Of a stretch of DNA of 8,947 bases, positions 1 through 6,431 are shown piece after piece. Both the position numbers and the translations under genes were made by a program. Origin of the DNA: Chloroflexota bacterium (GTDB lineage Bacteria > Chloroflexota > Dormibacteria > Dormibacterales > Dormibacteraceae); NCBI GenBank assembly GCA_005879675.1, contig VBJE01000074.1:1-8947 (forward strand). Reading direction: 5' to 3'. Position 1 is the stretch's first letter, and each line of letters starts with the position of its first letter. The notes under the pieces were generated by a model. That model searched no databases and had not been told where the DNA came from. It worked only from the letters and a program-made list of their open reading frames with translations.

Positions 1-481
1 TGTAGCCCATGAACATCGCAAATGTCTGCAGGCCGACAGCCACCAGCAGACCGGCCGCGAGCGCACGGACGGTCTTGCTCGGCAGGGCGATGGCGACGAT
101 GCCGGCGACGAGGATGAGCAGGATCACGATCACGGGCTCGATGGCGTACCAGAAGCCGGGGCCAGAGCTCATGTCGAAAATCGAGGCTGATGCTCCGTTC
201 GATGTGTCGTTCCAGTAGACGTAGGGCACGATGCACGCGGCAAAGACGAGAGGCGTGCCCAGCAAGGCAGTTATCGCTCCGCCGATTGCCAGCCACGAGC
301 GATTCGCGGTCGCAGCCACGCCTGGAGACGCGTAGGGCGAAGCCGTCGGCCGAGCGACGGCCGGGACCGGGTATGGCACCGGCTGAGATACCGCAGCCCC
401 GGTCAAGACCCAGCGCTGGCCGTCCCAGCGCCACATGCCGTCGGGCGAGACGTGGCCGGTGGAGGGTGTGGGTGGCTGCAT
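1..481 (-). CDS. Small membrane protein with N-terminal WDGxxW motif, 3' end outside window
   Basis: I read 160 codons from an ATG at 481 to the window edge with no stop, so the C-terminus is missing. Residues 12-24 read SPDGMWRWDGQRW, a Trp-rich SPDGxWxWDGxxW motif like the short DUF2510-type modules found at the N-terminus of many actinobacterial and related membrane proteins. A Pro/Ala-rich linker follows (about 31-58). Then come three hydrophobic stretches that look like membrane segments: about 63-86, 111-133 and 138-158. A polar loop lies between the first two (about 90-108, NDTSNG...). The motif would sit before the first segment, probably in the cytoplasm. The ATG at 481 is preferred because the ATG at codon 16 would cut into the motif. 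No Shine-Dalgarno sequence is visible. The start lies 18 bases past the encoded CCA of the tRNA-Ser. Function is unknown; the family link is from motif memory only. Confidence 0.72.
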   Translation of the reverse strand, partial: MQPPTPSTGHVSPDGMWRWDGQRWVLTGAAVSQPVPYPVPAVARPTASPYASPGVAATANRSWLAIGGAITALLGTPLVFAACIVPYVYWNDTSNGASASIFDMSSGPGFWYAIEPVIVILLILVAGIVAIALPSKTVRALAAGLLVAVGLQTFAMFMGY

Positions 482-499
482 GGTGGCGCTATTTTGCGC

Positions 500-591
500 T
501 GGCGGAGCGGGAGGGATTTGAACCCTCGAGGCCCTTGCGGGCCTACGGCATTTCCAGTGCCGCGCCCTCGACCGAGCTAGGCGACCGCTCC
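500..591 (-). tRNA. tRNA-Ser (anticodon GGA), CCA encoded
   Basis: On the minus strand the 7-bp acceptor pairs GGAGCGG (591-585) with CCGCTCC (510-504), followed by discriminator G and an encoded CCA (502-500). The anticodon arm is CGGCA-CTGGAAA-TGCCG, giving anticodon GGA, which reads UCC and UCU serine codons. The long variable arm has stem GGCCC/GGGCC closed by a GCAA loop, marking a type II tRNA as expected for Ser. The T arm is GAGGG-TTCAAAT-CCCTC. The gene lies 31 bases after the rpiA stop in the same direction, so it may be cut out of operon read-through or have its own weak promoter. Parts of its 5' half recur in the rpiA tail (see repeats). Confidence 0.96.
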
Positions 592-634
592 GCGATCAAT
601 TTAGCGATAAAGCGTCAGACGCCTAGCTCGGTCG
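569..634. repeat. 15-bp perfect inverted repeat between tRNA-Ser D arm and rpiA stop
   Basis: CGACCGAGCTAGGCG at 569-583, inside the tRNA D-arm region, is the exact reverse complement of 620-634. The spacer between them is 36 bases. The right arm contains the rpiA stop codon (623-625). A transcript running from rpiA into the tRNA could form a 15-bp stem that competes with folding of the tRNA D arm. It lacks a following U-tract, so it is not a standard intrinsic terminator. Confidence 0.85.
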
Positions 635-696
635 GTCCCGCGCGTCTGCGGACGCGTCCGTCCCATGCGCGGGGGTCGGCCGCGCGACCGCTCCGC
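581..696. repeat. 13-bp direct repeat: tRNA-Ser 5' end copied in rpiA tail
   Basis: Plus-strand GCGACCGCTCCGC occurs at 581-593 (first bases of the tRNA-Ser plus two bases before it, read on the minus strand) and again at 684-696 inside the last codons of rpiA. Both copies have the same orientation. The match stops at both ends. Together with the inverted D-arm copy at 620-634 it suggests that the rpiA tail holds tRNA-derived debris, though a 13-base match in GC-rich DNA could arise by chance. Confidence 0.6.
592..622. other. rpiA-tRNA spacer, AT-rich patch
   Basis: This 31-base gap holds the only AT-rich patch near the tRNA (minus strand TTTATCGCTAAATTG). TAAATT could be a -10 element for the tRNA, but I see no matching -35. 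The odd palindrome GCGTC-A-GACGC (612-622) is followed on the minus strand by TTTAT, but a one-base loop cannot form a normal terminator hairpin. No convincing promoter or terminator is present. Confidence 0.3.
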
Positions 697-1381
697 CTGA
701 GAGTCTCCCTACGGCCTTGGGACCATCCGGACCGGCGACGATCACCGTGTCCGTCATGCCCACGAACAACCCATGCTCGACCACACCGGTGACCTTTTTC
801 AGCTCCATCGCGAACTCGCCTGGCTGCTTGATCCCACCGGCGACGGTGACGTCGAGGATCAGGTTGCCGTTGTCGGTCACGTAGGGGGTCTCCTCCCCCC
901 CTCGCACGACCAGGCTCAACCCCAGCCCGGCGAGTCGCTCGGCGGTCGACCGCCACAGGAACGGCAGCACCTCCACCGGCAGCACACCCTGACCGAGCTC
1001 ATTGACCAGCTTCGACTCGTCGACCACGACGACGAACCGCTTCGACGCCGCCGCCACCAGCTTCTCCCGGAACAGCGCGCCTCCGCGGCCTTTGATCAGG
1101 TTCAGCGCCGGGTCCACCTCGTCTGCCCCGTCCACGGCCAGGTCGATCTGGCCCACCAGCTCGGTCACGATCGGGATCCCGAGCGACGCCGCCAGCTCCG
1201 CGGTGGCGCGCGAGGTGGGGACGCCGCGGATCTTCATCCCCTGGGCGACGAGCCGAGCCACGCCCTCGGTGAAATACCGCGCCGTCGTGCCCGAGCCGAG
1301 CCCGACCAGCGTGCCGTCCTGGACCAGCTCCAGCGCCTTTTCCGCCGCCGCCTGCTTGAGCTCGTCAGCCAACAGAGTCAC
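623..1381 (-). CDS. rpiA: Ribose-5-phosphate isomerase A
   Basis: RpiA interconverts ribulose 5-phosphate and ribose 5-phosphate in the cytoplasm. With the GTG start at 1381 it is 252 residues. The phosphate-binding GLGSGTTA is at 27-34, GVPTS at 53-57, DGADE at 84-88, KGRGGAL at 97-103 and REK at 105-107. These place the known catalytic residues at D84, D87, K97 and E106, spaced as in E. coli RpiA (D81, D84, K94, E103). The GTG overlaps the rpe end by 17 bases and has AAGGCG a few bases upstream as a possible ribosome site. The open frame extends further upstream to 1501, but that part only shadows rpe. Family members usually end near the equivalent of GPDGPKAV (217-224). The 28 residues after it look like low-complexity extension and include tRNA-like DNA. 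It is the last enzyme gene of the operon. Confidence 0.95.
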   Translation of the reverse strand: MTLLADELKQAAAEKALELVQDGTLVGLGSGTTARYFTEGVARLVAQGMKIRGVPTSRATAELAASLGIPIVTELVGQIDLAVDGADEVDPALNLIKGRGGALFREKLVAAASKRFVVVVDESKLVNELGQGVLPVEVLPFLWRSTAERLAGLGLSLVVRGGEETPYVTDNGNLILDVTVAGGIKQPGEFAMELKKVTGVVEHGLFVGMTDTVIVAGPDGPKAVGRLSGGAVARPTPAHGTDASADARDRPS

Positions 1382-2012
1382 GGATCGCCTTGATGCCGGC
1401 GGCGACGCCGGCTTTGTAGCCGAAAACCGAGCTGCCGGCGACCAGCACCGTCGCCCCCGCCGCCACCACCAGGGGCGCGGTGCGGGCGTCGATCCCCCCA
1501 TCGACCTCGATCTCGACGTCCGCTGAGATCGACCGCAGGCGACGGATCTTCTCCGGGCTGTGGGGGATGAACTTCTGCCCCCCGAACCCCGGCTCGACCG
1601 TCATCACGTTCACCAGGTCGACGTACGGCAGGATCTCGCGCAGGTCGTCGACCGGCGTGGCCGGGTTGATCGCCACGCCCGCCTGCGCACCAAGCTCTTT
1701 GATCGTCTGCACGGTCCGGTACAACGACTTCGTCGCCTCCACCTGCACCTCGATCAATGTTGCTCCAGCCTTTGCGAACGCCTCGAGGAACAACTCGGGT
1801 CGCTCGATCATCAGGTGCGCCTCAACTGGCAGCGACGTGGCCTGCCGGACCGCCTCGACAATCAGGGGACCGAACGTGAGGTTCGGCACGAAGTGGCCGT
1901 CCATGACGTCGACCTGGATCCGGTCGGCGCCGGCGGCTTCCGCCTCCTTCACCTGCTCAGCCAGTCGCCCCGGGTCCGCGGACAGGATCGAGGGGACGAC
2001 CTCGATCTTCAC
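1365..2012 (-). CDS. rpe: Ribulose-phosphate 3-epimerase
   Basis: Rpe interconverts ribulose 5-phosphate and xylulose 5-phosphate on a metal-dependent TIM barrel. From the GTG at 2012 the protein is 215 residues and begins MKIEVVPSILSAD, the usual family start. This GTG overlaps the pgl stop as GTGA, typical of translational coupling; an ATG at 2042 would add ten residues lying over the end of pgl and is less likely. Visible motifs are DVMDGHFVPN at 35-44, AHLMIERPE at 65-73, MTVEPGFGGQ at 137-146 and EVDGGI at 169-174. Three of the four family metal ligands are present (D35, H66, D171). The fourth, normally His two residues before D35, is Gln (Q33). The usual HxEA near residue 90 is also changed, to QVEA. 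The barrel is otherwise intact and the gene sits in its proper operon, so I expect it to be functional. Confidence 0.95.
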   Translation of the reverse strand: MKIEVVPSILSADPGRLAEQVKEAEAAGADRIQVDVMDGHFVPNLTFGPLIVEAVRQATSLPVEAHLMIERPELFLEAFAKAGATLIEVQVEATKSLYRTVQTIKELGAQAGVAINPATPVDDLREILPYVDLVNVMTVEPGFGGQKFIPHSPEKIRRLRSISADVEIEVDGGIDARTAPLVVAAGATVLVAGSSVFGYKAGVAAGIKAIRDSVG

Positions 2013-2653
2013 CCGCCGTTCGCGGCCCGGTCGACCAGCCATCGTGCGCCAGCAATCATCCCGGAAGGCGTCTCCCCGCGCCTTGCCAGGCCCACGGCGT
2101 GGGCCTTGGCGGTCCCGGTGGCGATGATGAGCACCTGGCGCGCATCGCGAATCGCCTCCAGCGTCATCGTCACGCGTTGTGGCGGCGGCTTCGGAGAGTC
2201 GTGGATGCCGGCGGTGAGCCCTTCCGCCTGGAGCGCCGGGTGGCCGGGAAAGAGCGAGTTGACGTGCCCGTCCTCCCCCACCCCCAGCAGCACGATGTCA
2301 AACGGCGCGGTGTTGGCCACGACCTCGGCGTAGAGGTCCGCACCTTCGTCGGGGCCGAGCTCGGCCGGGATGCGATAGACGGTGGCGGGGTGCACACGGT
2401 CGAGAAGGCTCTCCTTGGCCATGCGGTAGTTGCTCTCCGGATCGAGCGGCGGCACGCATCGCTCGTCGCCAAAAAGGACCGAAACTCGGCCCCACTCAAC
2501 TTCTAGCTCGGACAGGAGCTCGTAACACCTCCTGGGCGAGGTCCCGCCGGTCAGGACAAGCGTCTGGGCGCCGCCACGCAGCGCCTCGGCGATCTCGGCC
2601 GCCGCCGACTCGGCGACCTCCTCCGCGGTGGCCAGGACGCTGAACTCCGCCAA
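2009..2653 (-). CDS. pgl: 6-phosphogluconolactonase (DevB/SOL type)
   Basis: Pgl hydrolyses 6-phosphogluconolactone, made by Zwf, to 6-phosphogluconate. The 214-residue protein belongs to the DevB/SOL family, related to glucosamine-6-phosphate isomerase. Motifs in order: LTGGTSP at 34-40, FGDERCVP at 61-68, SNYRM at 74-78, LGVGEDGHVNSLFPG at 123-137 and RVTMTL at 160-165. It is slightly shorter than many homologues but complete at both ends. The only usable start is TTG at 2653: the codon just before it is the opcA stop TAG, in the same frame, so the coding region cannot extend upstream. No strong ribosome site precedes it, which suggests reinitiation by ribosomes finishing opcA. Its TGA overlaps the rpe GTG. 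Confidence 0.93.
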   Translation of the reverse strand: MAEFSVLATAEEVAESAAAEIAEALRGGAQTLVLTGGTSPRRCYELLSELEVEWGRVSVLFGDERCVPPLDPESNYRMAKESLLDRVHPATVYRIPAELGPDEGADLYAEVVANTAPFDIVLLGVGEDGHVNSLFPGHPALQAEGLTAGIHDSPKPPPQRVTMTLEAIRDARQVLIIATGTAKAHAVGLARRGETPSGMIAGARWLVDRAANGG

Positions 2654-3859
2654 CTAGATCGATTCCACGAGATCGGAGGCAGCGGCAAGCGAGCGGTTGT
2701 ACACCTCGTCGTGGGTTCCGGTCGACAGCAGCTCAACCAGCAGCGCCGCCTCGTCCTCTGGTTCGAGCTGCTGGAGATGGCGCAGCGGCTCGCCGCCGCC
2801 GATCTCGATCAAGGTAAGGAGGACCCGCTCGGTATCGCCGCGCCTGCGGTCCCACTCGTAAGAGCTGCCCGAGGTGTCGCGAGGGCGCGGCGGGTCGTGC
2901 ATGACGGACAGGCGGAACGTTGTACCCCCCGCGGCGCCCGCAATGCGAACCGCGCTCACCTCGCCTGGGACGCGGTCGTTCTGGGGAACCGACCTGAAGT
3001 TCACCTCGACCGACCGTCCGCCGGCCTGGTACATCGCCGCGACCACCCCGCCCGCGCCCGCCGTCGCCCGCCTGAGCTTCCAACCCAGGGCCGACGCGAT
3101 CCAGCCGGTGATGAGGGAGGCCGCGATCCGGTTGCCGCGCCCGTCTCCCGCGTAGTCGACACCCAGCTCGGAAATTCCGCCGAGGAACGCACGGCGGTCG
3201 CCGGGCGTGAAGAACTGGGCGATGCTCTCGCGCCAAGGACGGAGCCTCGACCACTGCAAGTCGGCCAGGCCCATCCGGTGGTGGGCGACCTTCAGCATGC
3301 TCGCCATGCGCCGAAATGTGCGGTAGGGCTCGTCGAACTGGGCGGAGTCGACCACGAGCCCGTCGCTGACTCGCAGCGCGTCGAGCAGCTCGCGCTTGCC
3401 AAACGGCGGAGTCCCGAGCCACCACAGGTACGTGGGAACGCCGCTGACGAGGAGCGGGTCGAGCAGCGCGCCGAGGTGGTCGGCGGCCTTGCCGCGGACA
3501 TGCAGCGTGATGAGCTCGCACTCGACGGCGCAGGCCATCTCGGGCCGGCGGACGTCGGTCGTGATCCAGGCGTCGAGGTGACGTCGGCGGATGGGCGCCT
3601 CCTCCCTGATCACGATCGCCTGGGCGGGATGCTGCATGCCGATCGCCTGCGTGGTCCGCTTCGCCACCACCTCGTGCGCCTCCGTCGGCGCGATGCCGAT
3701 CAGAGTCATCACGCAGTTGCGCGGGTGCAGATGCTCGCTGTCCCCCGCCTCCGCCCGCGCGAACCGGTATCGAATGTCCCCCAGCGCGCCGAGGACGTCG
3801 GCCACGGTCACGCCCTCGCCGTGCCACATCGGCTGCGCGTCCGGCTGCACGGCGCTCAC
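2654..3859 (-). CDS. opcA: Glucose-6-phosphate dehydrogenase assembly protein OpcA
   Basis: OpcA proteins bind and activate G6PDH, best known from cyanobacteria, and usually sit next to zwf as here. From the GTG at 3859 it has 401 residues. Family features are PRNCVMTLIG at about 46-55, ECEL followed by HVRG at 114-123, PTYLWWLG at 142-149, DGLVVDS at 166-172 and DLQWSRLRPWR at 200-210. The last is the conserved DLxWxRLxPWR block. I chose this start because GTGA overlaps the zwf stop by four bases with GGGAG about 11 bases upstream. A GTG at 3871 has GGGA touching it, and an ATG at 3829 has no clear ribosome site; neither is excluded. The TAG stop is followed at once by the TTG of pgl in the same frame. 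The protein is probably cytoplasmic: no signal or membrane segment is seen. Confidence 0.9.
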   Translation of the reverse strand: MSAVQPDAQPMWHGEGVTVADVLGALGDIRYRFARAEAGDSEHLHPRNCVMTLIGIAPTEAHEVVAKRTTQAIGMQHPAQAIVIREEAPIRRRHLDAWITTDVRRPEMACAVECELITLHVRGKAADHLGALLDPLLVSGVPTYLWWLGTPPFGKRELLDALRVSDGLVVDSAQFDEPYRTFRRMASMLKVAHHRMGLADLQWSRLRPWRESIAQFFTPGDRRAFLGGISELGVDYAGDGRGNRIAASLITGWIASALGWKLRRATAGAGGVVAAMYQAGGRSVEVNFRSVPQNDRVPGEVSAVRIAGAAGGTTFRLSVMHDPPRPRDTSGSSYEWDRRRGDTERVLLTLIEIGGGEPLRHLQQLEPEDEAALLVELLSTGTHDEVYNRSLAAASDLVESI

Positions 3860-5388
3860 GGGCGGTGCCACTCCCGACCGTCTGCTTTCAGCAGCTGCGT
3901 CGCCTCATCCGGTCCCCAGGTTCCGGCCGGGTACATCGCGAGGGGCGGCCGGCCGCTCCGCCACTTGTTCTCGATCGGGTCGATCAGCATCCACGCCGCC
4001 TCCACCTCGTCGGCACGGGTGAACAGCGTCGGGTCGCCGATCATGCAGTCGAGAAGCAGCCGCTCGTACGCCTCGGGCGCTTCGACCAGGAATGAGGTGA
4101 CGTACTGGAAGTCCATCGTCACGCTGCGGATGCGCAGCCCCGCGCTCGGCACCTTGGCGCCGAACTTCAGCGAGATGCCCTCCTCGGGCTGGATGCGGAG
4201 CGTGATGGCGTTGGGGTCGACCTCCTTCATGGCCTCGCGGCCGAACGTCAGGTGCGGCGGCCGCTTGAACTGGATGCGAATCTCGGTGACCCGTTTGGGC
4301 ATGCGCTTGCCCGCGCGGATGTAGAAGGGCACGCCCGCCCAGCGCCAGTTGTCGACGAAGAGCCGCAGCGCGGCAAACGTCTCCGTCTGCGAGTCCGGCG
4401 CAACGTCCTTCTCCTCGCGGTAGCCAACGACCTGCTGGCCCAGCACCCAACCGCTCGTGTGCTGGCCTCGCACCGTCGACTGCTCGATGTCCTCGCCGAT
4501 CAGCGGGCGGATCGAGCGCAGCACCTTCACCTTCTCATCCCTGACGGCGCCTGCCTCGAAGGCGAGCGGCGGCTCCATCGCGGTGAGGGTCACGAGCTGC
4601 AGGCCGTGGTTCTGGACGATGTCGCGCAGGGCGCCGGCCGTGTCGTAGTACCGGCCACGGTTTTCGATGCCGATCTCCTCGGCGATCGTGATCTGCACGG
4701 AATCGATGAGATTGGCGTTCCAGACCGGTTCGAAGATGGAGTTGGCGAACCGAAACGCGAGGATGTTCTGCACCGTCTCCTTGCCGAGGTAGTGGTCGAT
4801 GCGGAAGACGGCGTCCTCGGGAAAGGCCTTCTGCAGCGTCTGGGTCAGCTCGCGCGCTGACTGAAGATCGGTGCCGAAAGGCTTTTCCACGACGATGCGG
4901 TGAAATCCCTTTCCCGCGTGCAGGCCGGCGGCCATGAGCTGCTGCGCGATCAACGAGTACGTCTGCGGTGGGGTCGCGCAATAGAAGATGCGGTTGCCCG
5001 TCGTGTGCCGCGCGTCGTCGAGCTCCTGGAGCTTGCGCCCGAGCTTCCTGAATTCATCCTGCTGGCTGAAGTCGACCTTGACGTAGAACAGAAGGTCGAG
5101 AAGCGGCGCGAGGACGCGCTCGTCGATGGGCTGCGTGCGCGAGAACTGGTGGATCTTCTCCGACGCCATCTTGCGAAACGCGTCGTCCGTGAGGTCGCTC
5201 ATCGCCGCGCCCAGGACCGCGAACCCGGCCGGCAGCGATCGCTGCCTGGCCAGGTTGTAGAGCGCCGGGAGGAGCTTGCGTCCGCTCAGGTCGCCGGTGG
5301 CGCCGAAGATGACCATGACGGCCGGGTCCGCGACCCTGTAGTCATGCAGTCCTTCGGCTAACGGGTTCGGGGCCTCCTCGACCTTCAC
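3856..5388 (-). CDS. zwf: Glucose-6-phosphate 1-dehydrogenase
   Basis: Zwf oxidises glucose 6-phosphate to 6-phosphogluconolactone and yields NADPH, the entry step of the oxidative branch. The 510-residue length is normal. The N-terminal coenzyme domain has GATGDLSGRKL at 29-39 and EKPFG at 168-172. The active-site signature RIDHYLGKE is at 196-204. H261 in the QNH motif matches the general base His240 of the Leuconostoc enzyme, with the same 62-residue distance from the signature His. FYIRAGKRMPKR follows in the C-terminal domain. The GTG start at 5388 lies 9 bases after the gnd stop and keeps the conserved NPLxxGL segment (8-14). A GGGGA lies almost against the GTG, closer than usual, so the start is likely but not certain. 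An in-frame ATG at codon 25 would still keep the coenzyme motif. It overlaps opcA by four bases. Confidence 0.97.
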   Translation of the reverse strand: MKVEEAPNPLAEGLHDYRVADPAVMVIFGATGDLSGRKLLPALYNLARQRSLPAGFAVLGAAMSDLTDDAFRKMASEKIHQFSRTQPIDERVLAPLLDLLFYVKVDFSQQDEFRKLGRKLQELDDARHTTGNRIFYCATPPQTYSLIAQQLMAAGLHAGKGFHRIVVEKPFGTDLQSARELTQTLQKAFPEDAVFRIDHYLGKETVQNILAFRFANSIFEPVWNANLIDSVQITIAEEIGIENRGRYYDTAGALRDIVQNHGLQLVTLTAMEPPLAFEAGAVRDEKVKVLRSIRPLIGEDIEQSTVRGQHTSGWVLGQQVVGYREEKDVAPDSQTETFAALRLFVDNWRWAGVPFYIRAGKRMPKRVTEIRIQFKRPPHLTFGREAMKEVDPNAITLRIQPEEGISLKFGAKVPSAGLRIRSVTMDFQYVTSFLVEAPEAYERLLLDCMIGDPTLFTRADEVEAAWMLIDPIENKWRSGRPPLAMYPAGTWGPDEATQLLKADGREWHRP

Positions 5389-5397
5389 TTCCCCGTG

Positions 5398-6363
5398 CTA
5401 GCTCTCGCGCGCCTCCGGCGCGGGGACCCCAGCGGAAGACGACTGTTCAGAGGAGGCATCCTTGACCACGGCATGGCCGCCGAACTGCGCCCGCATCATC
5501 GCCAGCATGCGGTCGCCGAATGTGTTCTCCATGCGGCTGCGAAAGCGCGCGAAGAGTGATTCGGCGATCACCGGCGTCGGAACTGATTCCTCGATCGCGG
5601 TCTCCACCGTCCACCGGCCTTCGCCCGTGTCCTCGACCCATCCTTTGATGCCCGCCAGCTCGGGATCCTGGGCCAGCCCCCGGGCGATCAGGTCGAGCAG
5701 CCATGAGCGGACGACGCTGCCGGTACGCCAGGCTTCGGCGATCGCGTGCATGTCCATTCCGGGGAAGGACTTTGACATCTTCATCACCTGGAAGCCCTCG
5801 GCGTAGGCCTGCATCAGGCCGTACTCGACGCCGTTGTGGACCATCTTCACGAAATGTCCTGAGCCTTCGGATCCGGTGTGCACGAGACCGCCGTCCTCGG
5901 GCGCCAGGTCCTTGAGCAGAGGAAGACAGTGCTGGTAGACGTCCGCCTCGGCGCCGACCATGAGGCTGTAGCCGTACTCGAGACCCCAGATGCCGCCCGA
6001 GACCCCGGCGTCCATGTAGTGCATGCCCTTCGCCCTCACGCGCTTGCAGTCGTCGAGGGCGACCTTCCAGTTGGTGTTACCGCCGTCGACGATGATGTCG
6101 CCCTGCTCGCCAAGCGAGATGAGCTGGTTGATCGCCTGGGTCGTCGGATCGCCGGCGGGGACCATGATCCACATCACGCGCGGACGGCTCTGGAACTTCT
6201 TGACGAGATCCGCCCAATCCTCCGCGCCCACGGTGCCCTTGCCCGCGTACGACTGCACCGCCGCCTTGGAAAGGTCGAAGCCGATCACGCGATGGCCCCG
6301 CTTGAGCAGGCGGAGTGCCATGTTGCCGCCCATGCGCCCAAGTCCGACGAACCCGATCTCCAC
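5398..6363 (-). CDS. gnd: 6-phosphogluconate dehydrogenase, decarboxylating (short GntZ type)
   Basis: This enzyme oxidatively decarboxylates 6-phosphogluconate to ribulose 5-phosphate. At 321 residues it is the short type (about 300) rather than the 470-residue E. coli form. The Rossmann motif GLGRMGGNM is at 7-15, VDGGN at 92-96, VSGG at 121-124 and KMVHN at 173-177, giving catalytic K173 and nearby N177. EGRWTVETAIE is at 248-258 and the C-terminal RAQFGGH at 291-297. Asp30 at the end of the second strand (GFDLSKAA), in place of an NRT-like segment, points to NAD rather than NADP; this is inference. The last 20 or so residues are a Ser/Pro/Glu-rich tail. The start is GTG at 6363, since the glycine-rich motif must be close to the N-terminus. 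No clear Shine-Dalgarno sequence lies upstream, and the preceding TAA (6364-6366) only ends the shifted tal-pgi frame. Confidence 0.95.
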   Translation of the reverse strand: MEIGFVGLGRMGGNMALRLLKRGHRVIGFDLSKAAVQSYAGKGTVGAEDWADLVKKFQSRPRVMWIMVPAGDPTTQAINQLISLGEQGDIIVDGGNTNWKVALDDCKRVRAKGMHYMDAGVSGGIWGLEYGYSLMVGAEADVYQHCLPLLKDLAPEDGGLVHTGSEGSGHFVKMVHNGVEYGLMQAYAEGFQVMKMSKSFPGMDMHAIAEAWRTGSVVRSWLLDLIARGLAQDPELAGIKGWVEDTGEGRWTVETAIEESVPTPVIAESLFARFRSRMENTFGDRMLAMMRAQFGGHAVVKDASSEQSSSAGVPAPEARES

Positions 6364-6381
6364 TTAGGCGGGGTTGAGGCA

Positions 6382-6404
6382 CCCTCTCCGCACCGGGGAG
6401 AGGG
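6382..6404. repeat. 8-bp hairpin between pgi and gnd, CCCTCTCC/GGAGAGGG
   Basis: CCCTCTCC (6382-6389) pairs perfectly with GGAGAGGG (6397-6404) around a 7-base loop. It lies in the 68-base gap between the isomerase stop (6432) and the gnd start (6363), the largest gap in the operon. No T-run follows on either strand, so it is not a typical intrinsic terminator. The sequence resembles CCCTCTCC...GGAGAGGG intergenic elements dispersed in many GC-rich genomes (from memory). It could modulate mRNA stability and gnd expression. Confidence 0.7.
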
Positions 6405-6431
6405 ATGTGAGGAGCGGGGTCGGAGCTCGCA

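Noticed and set aside
641..656. Hairpin CGCGTC-TGCG-GACGCG as an rpiA terminator
   Set aside because: It lies inside the rpiA reading frame before the stop and has no T-run after it.
9..792. Plus-strand open frames across the left end
   Set aside because: They lie opposite the membrane-protein gene, the tRNA-Ser and the rpiA tail, and show no family motifs. One of them runs straight through the tRNA.
2013..2042. ATG at 2042 as the rpe start
   Set aside because: It would add ten residues overlapping pgl. The GTG at 2012 gives the conserved MKIxVxPSILSAD beginning and a four-base overlap with the pgl stop.
2711..4324. Long plus-strand open frame (537 codons) opposite opcA and zwf
   Set aside because: Its translation is Arg/Pro/Ala-rich with no recognisable motif, and it lies wholly over well-supported genes on the other strand; a typical high-GC shadow frame.
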